This document shows, piece after piece, positions 15,884 through 24,735 of a stretch of DNA of 64,000 bases (position 1 is the first letter of the stretch; every line of letters begins with the position of its first letter). Made by a program: the position numbers and the translations under genes. The stretch is from Dermatophilus congolensis (GTDB taxonomy: Bacteria; Actinomycetota; Actinomycetes; Actinomycetales; Dermatophilaceae): positions 2,563,821-2,627,820 of the forward strand of contig NZ_LT906453.1 of NCBI RefSeq assembly GCF_900187045.1, written 5' to 3'. The notes below the pieces were generated by a model that saw only the letters and a list, made by a program, of their open reading frames with translations, was not told the DNA's origin and searched no databases.

Positions 15884-18800
15884 TTAGGCATTGCGCAGCG
15901 CAGCAGATGCTTTATGCACTAGTTCTTGATCGTTACGGGCTTTCCCTAAGCGGAGAAGTGCTCGTGCTATGGCAAGCGCGTCATCTGTTTGCCTGGCTGC
16001 TGCTAGCTGCGCTTCGGCAACTACTTCACGAGATAGCGGCAGCCCTGCCGCATCGACCACGTGGTCAAGAGATTGCACGATATGTAAAGCCTCGCTGGTT
16101 TGCCCCTGGGCTAGTTTGAGGTGAGCTTCAAGCCATCGTGTGTATGAGTCAGTAGGAGCGAATCCTTTGAGGACATCTAGCTCCCGCGCAGCAGCATCAA
16201 TATTTTCGGTTTCGAGTTCAATGCGGATGAGCCATTGGTAAGCCCACCGGTAATAGGTAGTGGAGGGGTCCAAGGCGATAGCTGCGTGGAGTGATTTGCG
16301 AGCGTTGTCTGGATCCCCTGCTCCCCATTGGGCGCGGGCCTGATCGACAAGCGCTGCCATTTGATCGGCCGTGTCTGACCGGGAAGCCTTGGCAACTTTT
16401 GTCAGAGATAACGCACGTTGCACACTGTTTTTTGTTCGAGAAGCGCCGAATCCATCGTTTTCGATGCGAATGGTTTCGGGGGCCAACTCGGTTGATTCGT
16501 TGAAGCGGTGGCCATCGAGTCCGCGAAGTTCGGCATGAACTGGGCGGGCGTAGTGGGCTAAATCTGGCCTGTAGATGCGCGGTGACATCCAATATTCATT
16601 GCCCTGCATGCGTTCACCGGGGGCGCTGGTAGGTGCGGCTTCAATGTAGAGAGCAACGTCGTTAGCGGCTTCTGCTACAGCGAGTTCATGTGCGAGACGG
16701 GTGGGGTTTGCGAACACTCGCTCATCCGCATCTAACACAAGGAGCCAGGGAGCGCTGCTCATGGCAGCGGCTGCATTGCGGGCACGTGAATAGTTGTTAT
16801 CCCAGAATCCTTCGGCCACTTTTGCGCCGTGAGCGCGCGCAATATCGCGAGTTGTGTCGGTGGATCCAGTGTCATAAACACAGATTTCACCAAGGAGTGG
16901 GCGCAAGCTTTCGCAAGACTCCAGTGTTTGAGCTAGGTGTGCTTCTTCGTTCTTGACGATCATCACCACGTCAAGTGATCCATTAGGCAAAGGGGCGAGG
17001 TCCTCCGCATCGCCACGTTGCAAGGTCTTTGTCGTAGAAGGCGTATATGCGTGGTCTGGCAGAGCTATGCCCAGGTCTCGACATCCTTGTTCCACGATTT
17101 CAAGGTTGCATGCAGCCAAGTAGCTTCCTCGCCCGTTAACATGTCCGAACAGGTCGGTGGGTTCGCCGATTTCGAGAGCTCGGCGGAATTCTGCGGCTGA
17201 TTGAGGCAGCAGTTCGGCGGCGAGTTCTGGCTGTTGGGTGGCAAGGTCGAGCAGCACGTTACCGGCAACGAAGTGATAGTCCGATGAGTGGTCAAACTCG
17301 TCGGTGTATTCCCCGAGAAGGGTAAGTGCATCAAGGCTGCGGTTGATGGAGGTGAGTGTGTGTGCGCATTGCACGATAAGGATGTGCTGCCACGGTTCAG
17401 GAGGCAGCGTTTTACGGTCGATCTTGTCGTACTGTTCAGCGGCTTCGGGCAGACGACCTTGCGTTTCTAGGTTGCGGCCAAGTTGATACCGCAAATAGGG
17501 ATCGTCAGGTTCGGCTGCGATGGCGGCGCGTAGCATTTTTTCGCGTCTGGGGAGCTTTTTGGCGAGCTGTTCTGGCTCGTACCCGTCGTGCTCGATGGTG
17601 ATCCGTACTTGACGCAGTGGAAGATCGTGTTGCGGGGTGGCATGGATGATGCCGCGGTAGCGCACCGTACCGGGGAGAATCCTCGACTGGGGTTCGCTTT
17701 GGGTGGTGATGGTTTCGCCGAGGCGGAATGAGCTGACAACGTTGACGGTGAGAACAAATTCGGGTGAGAGGTCGTGAAGGTCGTATAGCTCGCGCCCTCC
17801 AGCGGCGATGACTTCGTCAGCGTCGATGATCACGTGCCAGTCTGCTCCGGCGGCATCGAGTGCTGTGTTGTGTGCTTCGCTGAAGTTGTCGGTCCAGGGA
17901 ATGTGGATGACGCGGGCTCCGGCTGCTTCGGCGAGTTCGGCGGTGTTGTCTTCGGAGCCCGTATCAGCGACGAGGACTTCGTCAACGAATGGTTTGATGC
18001 TATTGATGCAGCGTTGAATACAGCGTGCTTCGTCACGAGCAATGATGACGGCAGCAACAGAGTATCGCTGACGATGCTCGCGGATAGTCCGTGCTACGAG
18101 GTTTCCTGGGTAGGGGCTGCGATCGAATTCGTCGGCGATGGCTTCGAGGTGATTGCTTCGGGCTTCAAGAATTACTTCACCGAGTTCTTCGGGGCGTCTC
18201 TTACCCCATAGTTTCAGCAGTTTTTTCCCAGCACCGTGAATTTCTATTCCGGCAATAAAGAGTGCGAGCCTACTAGTGAGTTCATCGTGTTTTCGGCCAG
18301 TGTGGCAGGCAAGGCGGAGCCGAGCCCGAAGAACGGCATCTTCAGGGAAAGGCGTACCAAGGGTGGGCGTGGGGCATTCCAGGTGTTGCATTAAGTCGAG
18401 TGCTTGGCTTGTTTTCCCTGAGGCTATGCACCATTTGGCGCGTAGCCAGGTTGCGAATTCTGGGTTAGGTCCAGGTTCGAGTTGTTCAAGGAGCGACGCA
18501 GCATCCTCAAGACGTTTTTGGCTGGTGAGTAGGTCTGCCCATGCTTCGCGTGCAGCCCAAGCCCAGTTATCCTCTCCGATGGCAACCTTTTTGTACTCCT
18601 GATAGGCAGCGTCAATATCTCCTAGTTTTTGGAGTTCTTGCGCTATCTCGTAGGAGATTTGACGATCGTTCCCTTTACTAAGGTCGGTATCTTTTTTGAG
18701 TCGCCCGAGGCGTCGTGAAATTTTTTCTTCAGGCAGGGGAAACTTTGAAGAAGTAGAAGTCACCTGAAGGGCACTTTCAGGAATGTCAATAAAGCTTCTC

Positions 18801-19276
18801 TCCGGAGCAAACCCTGTGTCAATTGTTTCCCATATCGACCCGTCTGCGTGAGCGTTTTGAGGTCTGACAAGTCGCCCGTAGTAATACTTTTTTTTATTTA
18901 CTTTGAGTGGAACAGAAGCATAGTCTTCAGACCCATAGAGAGGATTCTCAAGAATCTTTAGAATCTTTTTTGGATCTCCAGAGAGGCGCTCATTTATATC
19001 AAGGATGATTGCCCAGTCCGAGGTAGTTGCATTGAGCGCATCGAGTCGAGCGCGCCCTAGGTCATTATCCCAAAACCCTCGGATGATTTGCACATTTTGC
19101 CACCCCTGGCTGCTGATGGCTTTCCACTCTTCACCGGCATAGTAGACATATATAGTGTCGCATTGTTCAGCAAACCAGTCACGTATGTGTTTAACGAAGC
19201 TGTTTACCTGATCAATAGTTTCACCCGGCTGCACTACGGCGATGACATCTAGACGAAGCGACCTTTTTGTGGTCAT
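15884..19276 (-). CDS. Giant glycosyltransferase with three GT2-like modules and TPR repeats
   Basis: 1130 residues; no signal peptide or membrane segment, so cytosolic. Three GT-A (GT2-like) modules alternate with helical TPR-like stretches. Module 1 (about 8-180) has a divergent motif DINE (Asp93-Ile-Asn95) where DxD is expected. Module 2 (about 405-590) has IIARDEA, ADTGSEDNT and DAD at 485-487. Module 3 (about 767-950) has IVKNEEA, YDTGSTDTT and DAD at 849-851. TPR-like helices fill about 205-395, 590-740 and 980-1120. The gene overlaps the preceding small gene by 4 bp (ATGA) and shares its sigma-28-type promoter. The likely role is O-glycosylation of flagellin; donor and acceptor are unknown. 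Confidence 0.85.
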   Translation of the reverse strand: MTTKRSLRLDVIAVVQPGETIDQVNSFVKHIRDWFAEQCDTIYVYYAGEEWKAISSQGWQNVQIIRGFWDNDLGRARLDALNATTSDWAIILDINERLSGDPKKILKILENPLYGSEDYASVPLKVNKKKYYYGRLVRPQNAHADGSIWETIDTGFAPERSFIDIPESALQVTSTSSKFPLPEEKISRRLGRLKKDTDLSKGNDRQISYEIAQELQKLGDIDAAYQEYKKVAIGEDNWAWAAREAWADLLTSQKRLEDAASLLEQLEPGPNPEFATWLRAKWCIASGKTSQALDLMQHLECPTPTLGTPFPEDAVLRARLRLACHTGRKHDELTSRLALFIAGIEIHGAGKKLLKLWGKRRPEELGEVILEARSNHLEAIADEFDRSPYPGNLVARTIREHRQRYSVAAVIIARDEARCIQRCINSIKPFVDEVLVADTGSEDNTAELAEAAGARVIHIPWTDNFSEAHNTALDAAGADWHVIIDADEVIAAGGRELYDLHDLSPEFVLTVNVVSSFRLGETITTQSEPQSRILPGTVRYRGIIHATPQHDLPLRQVRITIEHDGYEPEQLAKKLPRREKMLRAAIAAEPDDPYLRYQLGRNLETQGRLPEAAEQYDKIDRKTLPPEPWQHILIVQCAHTLTSINRSLDALTLLGEYTDEFDHSSDYHFVAGNVLLDLATQQPELAAELLPQSAAEFRRALEIGEPTDLFGHVNGRGSYLAACNLEIVEQGCRDLGIALPDHAYTPSTTKTLQRGDAEDLAPLPNGSLDVVMIVKNEEAHLAQTLESCESLRPLLGEICVYDTGSTDTTRDIARAHGAKVAEGFWDNNYSRARNAAAAMSSAPWLLVLDADERVFANPTRLAHELAVAEAANDVALYIEAAPTSAPGERMQGNEYWMSPRIYRPDLAHYARPVHAELRGLDGHRFNESTELAPETIRIENDGFGASRTKNSVQRALSLTKVAKASRSDTADQMAALVDQARAQWGAGDPDNARKSLHAAIALDPSTTYYRWAYQWLIRIELETENIDAAARELDVLKGFAPTDSYTRWLEAHLKLAQGQTSEALHIVQSLDHVVDAAGLPLSREVVAEAQLAAARQTDDALAIARALLRLGKARNDQELVHKASAALRNA

Positions 19277-19782
19277 GCGGAAAACTCTTCTAGACGTTTC
19301 TTCAGTGCGTCGAGATCACCCTTGTTGGCTCCACTAGGAAGGCTAGATCCATCAGTGGGCATGCTTCGAGAAATATCGAACATACGAGTGATGAGTCCGC
19401 CTACTTCGGTGATGAGTAGCGAGGTGTCACCGGTAGGAACAACTGCGGAGTCATAGGGAGCCTTGCTTACTTCTTCGAATGAGGCCACGCTCACACTTGC
19501 CGGTACCGAACCGTTAAGACCTTCGATGAGGATTCCAGCGCATTCTTCATCCGCTTCCCCTGGCTCATGGGGCACAGCAAAGCAGAGCTCAACAGGAGCT
19601 TCTTCGGGGAAGACCGCCGCGTATGCCCGTAACGTCGCCAATACCGTGGAGGCCTCGGACCAATCTGTCGCGACAATGAAGCGCACGCCGCTCATCATGG
19701 CTGTTGTTTCAACCGTCTCAGCCTGTTCCCTGAGCTCTTGAAGACGTGCGGCAATGGCGGATAGCGATGTTTGGTCGGACAC
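19273..19782 (-). CDS. Small partner protein of the big glycosyltransferase
   Basis: 169 residues, paralogous to the protein at 9191-9763 (shared IVATDW, APVEL, AGILIE and VPTGD segments). It starts at GTG 19782 with GAGGAG and has a sigma-28-type promoter about 33 bases upstream. It overlaps the glycosyltransferase gene by 4 bp, so the two are translationally coupled and probably act together. The N-terminus (residues 1-25) is a likely coiled coil (ARLQELREQAETVE); the C-terminus is also charged and helical. Function unknown; a helper or donor-binding role in filament glycosylation is inference. Confidence 0.82.
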   Translation of the reverse strand: MSDQTSLSAIAARLQELREQAETVETTAMMSGVRFIVATDWSEASTVLATLRAYAAVFPEEAPVELCFAVPHEPGEADEECAGILIEGLNGSVPASVSVASFEEVSKAPYDSAVVPTGDTSLLITEVGGLITRMFDISRSMPTDGSSLPSGANKGDLDALKKRLEEFSA

Positions 19783-19814
19783 AAGGTCTCCTCAGGTCGT
19801 TGGGACTCACTCGC

Positions 19815-19842
19815 TCATCGGCATCTCGTCGCTTTGACTGAG
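19815..19842 (-). promoter_or_regulatory. Sigma-28-type promoter of the glycosyltransferase operon
   Basis: The minus strand reads CTCAG (19842-19838), 15 bases, then GCCGATGA (19822-19815). Both boxes are identical to those of fliC and cheA. The predicted leader is about 25 bases. Confidence 0.82.
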
Positions 19843-19923
19843 CCAATTTTCTTGACTAGGGGACTTATCGACCGATTGGAATGCACCATCAGTCACCGCT
19901 GCGCTTCCTCTAGGAGATCACCC

Positions 19924-20598
19924 ATGCTGCCTAAGAAAATCCACGTGGTATGGGTTGGCGATGAAACCCGCCGCCCCGAAGCTCTTATTAAAACTTGGCA
20001 AACCTTGAACCCTGATTTCGAAGTTCGAGTATGGGGCAATAAAGATCTTTCAGAGTTAAAATGGATTAATTTTCGCCACATGAAAGATATGTGGCACCAA
20101 GAACTTTGTGGCGTAGCTGATCTTATGCGCTACGAAATTCTTTATGAACATGGTGGAATCGCAGTCGACGCTGACTCAGCTTGCCTTCGACCAATCGAGG
20201 ACTGGATTTTAGAACCTTCTGACTTTGCTTCCTGGTCTAATGAACTAACTCTTCCAGGAATGGTAACTAACGCATTCATGGGATCAACTTCGGGTTCTGA
20301 GTTCATTGGAAAAATAATTGAAAATTTGGCAAATGAATCTACCGTAGTAGACCGCCGCGCCTGGCAGAGCACGGGCCCAATTCTAGTAACAAAAACCTGG
20401 CAAGAAACTGGCCACCCATTAACCATCTGGCCGTCCCATTTATTCACCCCTCGCCACCATTCAGGATGGATCTACACAGGGACTGGTCCAGTATTTGGAC
20501 ATCAAATGTTTGCCTCAACTCAGAGCACTTGGAGCAGCGCAGTAAACCTAAAAGAAGTCAACGAAGAAACCCTATCCACAGCTTTCGGCGAGAAGTAA
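19924..20598 (+). CDS. GT32-like glycosyltransferase with DxD sugar-binding region
   Basis: 224 residues. KKIHVVWVGDE at the start, then LMRYEILYEHGGIAVDADS, is the pattern of the capsular/OCH1-type 'DXD sugar-binding' transferases; the DxD is in VDAD. No membrane segment. ATG 19924 has AGGAG. Base composition is more AT-rich than the neighbours, with frequent AAA and ATT codons, suggesting recent acquisition. It is divergent from the sigma-28-controlled glycosyltransferase operon and followed by an FkbM methyltransferase. It probably adds a sugar to a surface or filament glycan. Confidence 0.82.
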   Translation: MLPKKIHVVWVGDETRRPEALIKTWQTLNPDFEVRVWGNKDLSELKWINFRHMKDMWHQELCGVADLMRYEILYEHGGIAVDADSACLRPIEDWILEPSDFASWSNELTLPGMVTNAFMGSTSGSEFIGKIIENLANESTVVDRRAWQSTGPILVTKTWQETGHPLTIWPSHLFTPRHHSGWIYTGTGPVFGHQMFASTQSTWSSAVNLKEVNEETLSTAFGEK

Positions 20599-20629
20599 AT
20601 CCACATAACCAGAGAAGAAAGCACCCACC

Positions 20630-21436
20630 TTGAGTCACAATCTAGCAGCAACTAAAGTTTCCAGTGGAAATATAGAAGCAACTCTGATACATATTGAAAA
20701 TGACCACATTGGTCGCGTCTTCAGGGAGACCGGAGAATTTTACGAAAATGACCTACTAAACATATGGTCAAGCATACCCTTCCGAGACGACTACGCTTTC
20801 ATCGATGTTGGCGCAAACCTTGGAAACCATAGCGTCTACTTAGGCCTTTCGGCCAGCCACCCTATAATTTCCATAGAACCCCACGAAGTGAATTTCCTTT
20901 TACTGGAGGAAAATATAAAAATCAATAAAATTGAAAATAGAGTAATTGCAAAAAATGCATGCGCTTGGGATAAAGAGGAAATGATATCACTGCGTATCGC
21001 ATCCGAGGGAAACATGGGAACCGTTACCGCCCATGCAGGCGTCCCTCTAGATCAAAGTAAAGTCCCCGCTAACAAGCTCGACAGCTTAATCGAAGGCGCT
21101 CATGCCGCTGCTATCAAGATCGACGTTGAAGGAAACGAATCTCGCGTCCTTGCAGGCGCCCAGGAGACCATAAGTAGAGATCATCCTTTAATTTTTATCG
21201 AAACACATAGCCCCCAGGATAAGCGGGAGGCAATCTCGACTCTAGCTAAAAAAGGATACTCACTTATAGACTTCTTAGGGGTTAGCGATACCGCCTTTCT
21301 TGCCCATCCGGAATCCCCAATAGAGATAAGCGAGTTGGACCTTAAATCTTTAACTCAAAGCATGCGCGAAAGGCGTATAGAAAAGAGCCTACACTACATT
21401 TATGAAGAGATCCGTCAGTTAAGCGCAGGGCGTTAG
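20630..21436 (+). CDS. FkbM-family methyltransferase
   Basis: 268 residues. The SAM-binding segment AFIDVGANLGNHSVYLG and the later IKIDVEGNESRVLAGA are diagnostic of FkbM-type O-methyltransferases. The start appears to be TTG 20630 with a weak AGAGAAG upstream; no better start was found. It is AT-rich like the GT32-like gene 31 bp upstream, and both are ended by the strong terminator at 21447. The likely role is O-methylation of a sugar in the surface or flagellar glycan. Confidence 0.86.
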   Translation: MSHNLAATKVSSGNIEATLIHIENDHIGRVFRETGEFYENDLLNIWSSIPFRDDYAFIDVGANLGNHSVYLGLSASHPIISIEPHEVNFLLLEENIKINKIENRVIAKNACAWDKEEMISLRIASEGNMGTVTAHAGVPLDQSKVPANKLDSLIEGAHAAAIKIDVEGNESRVLAGAQETISRDHPLIFIETHSPQDKREAISTLAKKGYSLIDFLGVSDTAFLAHPESPIEISELDLKSLTQSMRERRIEKSLHYIYEEIRQLSAGR

Positions 21437-21446
21437 ACTTTAGTTA

Positions 21447-21487
21447 AAAATGCCCGCCAATAAAATTGACGGGCATTTTATTTTTTT
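21447..21487 (+). terminator. Rho-independent terminator after the methyltransferase gene
   Basis: A 14-bp stem (AAAATGCCCGCCAA with TTGACGGGCATTTT, one G-U pair in the RNA) and a 5-base loop, followed by ATTTTTTT. This is the only classical U-tract terminator seen here, in keeping with the AT-rich, foreign look of the two genes before it. Confidence 0.9.
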
Positions 21488-21554
21488 ACGCCTTAACTGT
21501 CACCGATTCATTCTCTTATGATTTCCCTACTCAAGATCTAAGTGCGATCTTTGC

Positions 21555-22355
21555 TTACTTTCCTGCGGGGTGGAGTTTGCAGGTGTTTGCGGAGTAGGAG
21601 CCGTCTTTCACGCATCCGAGGAGGGCGGAGGTTTGGGCGCCGAATCCGTGAACGCGTTTTCCTGGGCCGTCGCCAACCATGGAGACGATGCCGCGGATGC
21701 GGCCATCAGAGTCACTGATGATTGGGGAGCCGCTGGCTCCCTCGCGTAGCTGTTCGCACTGCTGGCCAGAAACCTCAACGAAGTTGTTCCAGGTCCACGA
21801 GTTCACCTTCTTGGTCAAGCCGGTGTTCTCGATCTTGCAGCCATGGAAAGACTGGCCGATCCCCGGTGCTGGAACCGAGACAGCGTCACCCTTTTTCAGA
21901 TCATCGCCAGGGATTTCACGAGCTTTAATCCCCGCAAGCTGTAGCGCAGCATACGTTTTGTCGATTTTCATCAGCGAGACGTCCGTGCCCGTCATCGTCG
22001 CGTAAACAACATCCGTGACATGGGTCTGCAGCGGGTTCAGGTGGTTGTCTTTATCTGCACCCTTGTGAATCTGCACCCGGTTACCCGTGCCAGAGATCTT
22101 CTTATTCGCAACCGACTCACCCGTCTTCAAATGAGGCCCAGGAATACAGTGGCCCGCGCTGAGCAGCAGAGCCTTATCCGTTGGTTTAGAGTCCTTGAGC
22201 TTCACAATCGCGCCGCTACAGCTTTTGCCATCAAAGCTCAGCGCCGCGATAGCGTCCGCGTCTTTCCATTGACCTGCCGCATGCGCAGTTCCCGTGCTAG
22301 CCAAACCGGCCGAAGCAGCTGCGGCCACAAGCAGTACAGCAATCCTCTTTTTCAT
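21555..22355 (-). CDS. Secreted trypsin-like serine protease
   Basis: 266 residues. A Sec signal peptide (KKR, then a hydrophobic Ala-rich core, cleavage likely after AHA at about 27) precedes a chymotrypsin-fold domain. The triad is visible: His in LSAGHC, Asp in GTDVSLMKI and Ser in REGASGSPII. Several Cys residues suggest disulphides outside the cell. ATG 22355 lies in an AT-rich leader with an inverted repeat that could mask the ribosome site. It has no functional partner among its neighbours. In a skin-pathogen lineage such a protease would be of interest, but its target is unknown. Confidence 0.9.
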   Translation of the reverse strand: MKKRIAVLLVAAAASAGLASTGTAHAAGQWKDADAIAALSFDGKSCSGAIVKLKDSKPTDKALLLSAGHCIPGPHLKTGESVANKKISGTGNRVQIHKGADKDNHLNPLQTHVTDVVYATMTGTDVSLMKIDKTYAALQLAGIKAREIPGDDLKKGDAVSVPAPGIGQSFHGCKIENTGLTKKVNSWTWNNFVEVSGQQCEQLREGASGSPIISDSDGRIRGIVSMVGDGPGKRVHGFGAQTSALLGCVKDGSYSANTCKLHPAGK

Positions 22356-22744
22356 AAGAAGACCTTTCTCCGTAATAAGATTTCATAAAAAATTTTTTAT
22401 AAATAACGGAGGTCAAACGTAAGACGGGTCGCTAAAAAGGTATTCGTCACATAGCCAGCACTAGCACCGATTCCACTGCATCCATAAAGCATTCCCCGAA
22501 AGATGCAGAAGGTGCGCTAAGACTATGGGTCCCCCTGATCTGACCTATCTATGAAGTAGCCCCCGGTGAGAATCTTTTCTCTAATGCGGAGAAAGACCCT
22601 CGAAGCCAAGGTTTGGTAATGGTTTTCACCTCGGTTGCAGGGAACCTACGTTCGTAACCTGATAAAGCAACCAAAACAACCTGAATAAAAGATGTGAATT
22701 TTGTTGCTTTTCAACAGAATTCGCGGAATTAGTTTGTGGTTGAG
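22356..22744. other. Non-coding gap between protease and pabBC genes
   Basis: About 390 bp, AT-rich near the protease. Besides the leader repeat it holds a short inverted repeat (CTTTTCTC/GAGAAAG, about 22573-22594). No gene, tRNA or known riboswitch could be recognised. Confidence 0.5.
22368..22411 (-). promoter_or_regulatory. Nested inverted repeat in the protease leader
   Basis: A perfect 16-base palindrome (ATAAAAAATTTTTTAT, 22385-22400) sits inside outer arms CTCCGT (22368-22373) and ACGGAG (22406-22411). In the message the ACGGAG arm is the Shine-Dalgarno, so folding would hide it. It could instead be an operator. Confidence 0.5.
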
Positions 22745-24655
22745 TCACAACACCCTCCCCCACCGCCAACCCCGCAGATCATTAAAAACAGCCACCCCGT
22801 CTGCCTGCCGCACATCATCTGCAGACAAACACCCCTCCACCACCACACCCGACTCACACAACACCCGCCGCGCCGTACCAGGCAACAACCCCTCCCCTAA
22901 CGACGGCGTCACCCACCGGCCATCCACCAACACAGCAACATTCGACACCGTCCCCTCCGTCACATGCCCCTTCTCATTCACCAACAACACCTCATCCGCA
23001 CCCGGATGACGCTCCCGCCGCGACACATACACCTCACGCAAACTCGTTTTATGCCGCAACCGCCAATCCCCAGACCACACCGGCTCCTCATCAATCACCA
23101 CCCCCAACATCTCCTCCCCCAAAACTCCACGCTCCACCGGCGGCACCACCGGCAACGGTGAAAACGACGGCGCCTCCACTGCCACACCCCCCACCTGACC
23201 ATCACGACACAACGTCAACCGCACCTTCGCCGCGCCTCCACCAGCACGCCAAAACCTCGCAACCTCCTCCTCCACCGCAGCCCGCACCACACCCTCATCC
23301 CACCGAAACCCTAAAAACCTCGCCGACGAGGCCAGCCGCTCCACGTGCTCATCAAAATGCACCACTGCCCCATCCACAGCACGCATCGTCTCAATCAAAT
23401 GAAAACGCCCCGGCCCCCGCTGGAGCACCCGCGTCTTAGCAGCAAGCTCCCGCCACTCCGCCGCCGCACGCGAGTCATACGTCACCCCACTACCCACCCC
23501 ATACACCGCACGCCCCGCACCCGCATCCACCACCGCCGTACGAATCGGAACATTAAACCGCGCCCGATACGGCACAACCCGCTGCCCCGGAGGCGTCACC
23601 AACCCCACAGCACCGCAATACACCCCCCGCGGACTCGTCTCAAGCTCCTTGATAATCGACATCGTGCTCGCCTTCGGCGCACCCGTCACCGAACCACACG
23701 GAAATAACACCCGAAACATATCCGTCAGCCCAACCCCATCACGCAACTGCGTAGACACCGTCGACGTCAACTGATGCACCGTCGGATACACCTCCGGAGT
23801 AAGCAACTCCCGTACCTGCACACCCCCAGTCACCGCAATCCGCTGCAAATCATTCCGCACCAAATCCACAATCATCAGATTCTCGGCACGTTCCTTCTCA
23901 CTAGCTAAAAGAGCAGCCACCGCAGCCTCATCCCCCTGCTCATCCGCACCACGCGGCGCCGTCCCCTTCATCGGCCGCATCGTGACAGTCCCCGCCCCCG
24001 ACTCCCCCGCACCAGGAGCTTGCCACTGGAAAAACAACTCCGGACTCGCCCCCACCACCGTGTGCCTGTTCGTCTCAATGTAGGCGTTATAGCGGCCACG
24101 CTGCTGACCAGCCAACCGCTCATACACGTGCACCATGTCCGCAGGCCCCACCCCGCCACCGCGCCCACGCCGCTGCAGCGACGCATAACTACGACACGTC
24201 AAATTCACCTGATAGGTCTCACCGGCAGCTATCTGCCCCCGAACAGCCTCAACAGCGTCGCTGTACCTAGCCTCATCCCAATCAAGATGCCAGGACCCCA
24301 CATCCATACGCCTCGCAGCACGCTGCGGGGTAACCCTGCGGACACCACAACGCCCCGCGCTGCCCACTGCGGGAACTAACGCAACCTGGTCAGCGAACCC
24401 AAACCACACCAATGGAAGCCCCGGCATTGGCTCGTGCGTGCTCAAAGTTGAGTCAAACGCCGAGGCTGCCTCGTAAGCGACATACCCGAAAGCCCACTGC
24501 CCTGCCGCCGTACGACGCTCAACCTCAGCCAACGCAGCCACAACCTCATCGAGATTGTGCGCTACCACCTGGCCACGGCTAGCACGAACAACGACGGCCG
24601 TGCCGTCTACAAGATCATCGAATCTGGCCCATCCCGGGAATTTCACGGACCACAC
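22745..24655 (-). CDS. pabB: Aminodeoxychorismate synthase component I fused to aminodeoxychorismate lyase
   Basis: About 636 residues from GTG 24655. The N-terminal two thirds is a chorismate-binding PabB domain (GETYQVNLTCR, MKGTAPRG, ENLMIVDLVRNDL, GSVTGAPK). The C-terminal third is a PabC-type class IV PLP lyase (HLIETMRAVDGAV, with VNEKGHVTEGTVSNV). Together they convert chorismate and an ammonia donor to p-aminobenzoate for folate. The frame is open to 24718, but that part lies in the glgP terminator hairpin, so GTG 24655 or 24646 is likelier. No convincing Shine-Dalgarno is visible. A pabA glutaminase is not in the window. Confidence 0.88.
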   Translation of the reverse strand: MWSVKFPGWARFDDLVDGTAVVVRASRGQVVAHNLDEVVAALAEVERRTAAGQWAFGYVAYEAASAFDSTLSTHEPMPGLPLVWFGFADQVALVPAVGSAGRCGVRRVTPQRAARRMDVGSWHLDWDEARYSDAVEAVRGQIAAGETYQVNLTCRSYASLQRRGRGGGVGPADMVHVYERLAGQQRGRYNAYIETNRHTVVGASPELFFQWQAPGAGESGAGTVTMRPMKGTAPRGADEQGDEAAVAALLASEKERAENLMIVDLVRNDLQRIAVTGGVQVRELLTPEVYPTVHQLTSTVSTQLRDGVGLTDMFRVLFPCGSVTGAPKASTMSIIKELETSPRGVYCGAVGLVTPPGQRVVPYRARFNVPIRTAVVDAGAGRAVYGVGSGVTYDSRAAAEWRELAAKTRVLQRGPGRFHLIETMRAVDGAVVHFDEHVERLASSARFLGFRWDEGVVRAAVEEEVARFWRAGGGAAKVRLTLCRDGQVGGVAVEAPSFSPLPVVPPVERGVLGEEMLGVVIDEEPVWSGDWRLRHKTSLREVYVSRRERHPGADEVLLVNEKGHVTEGTVSNVAVLVDGRWVTPSLGEGLLPGTARRVLCESGVVVEGCLSADDVRQADGVAVFNDLRGWRWGRVL

Positions 24656-24688
24656 TCTGACACTGCAAACACCACCCACGCACCCAGA

Positions 24689-24727
24689 CAGCTTCAGGTG
24701 GGCGTGTCCAACACCCACCTGAAGCTG
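24689..24727 (-). terminator. Terminator hairpin after glgP
   Basis: CAGCTTCAGGTGGG and CCCACCTGAAGCTG form a perfect 14-bp stem with an 11-base loop, 9 bases past the glgP stop. Confidence 0.75.
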
Positions 24728-24735
24728 CCGACTGG

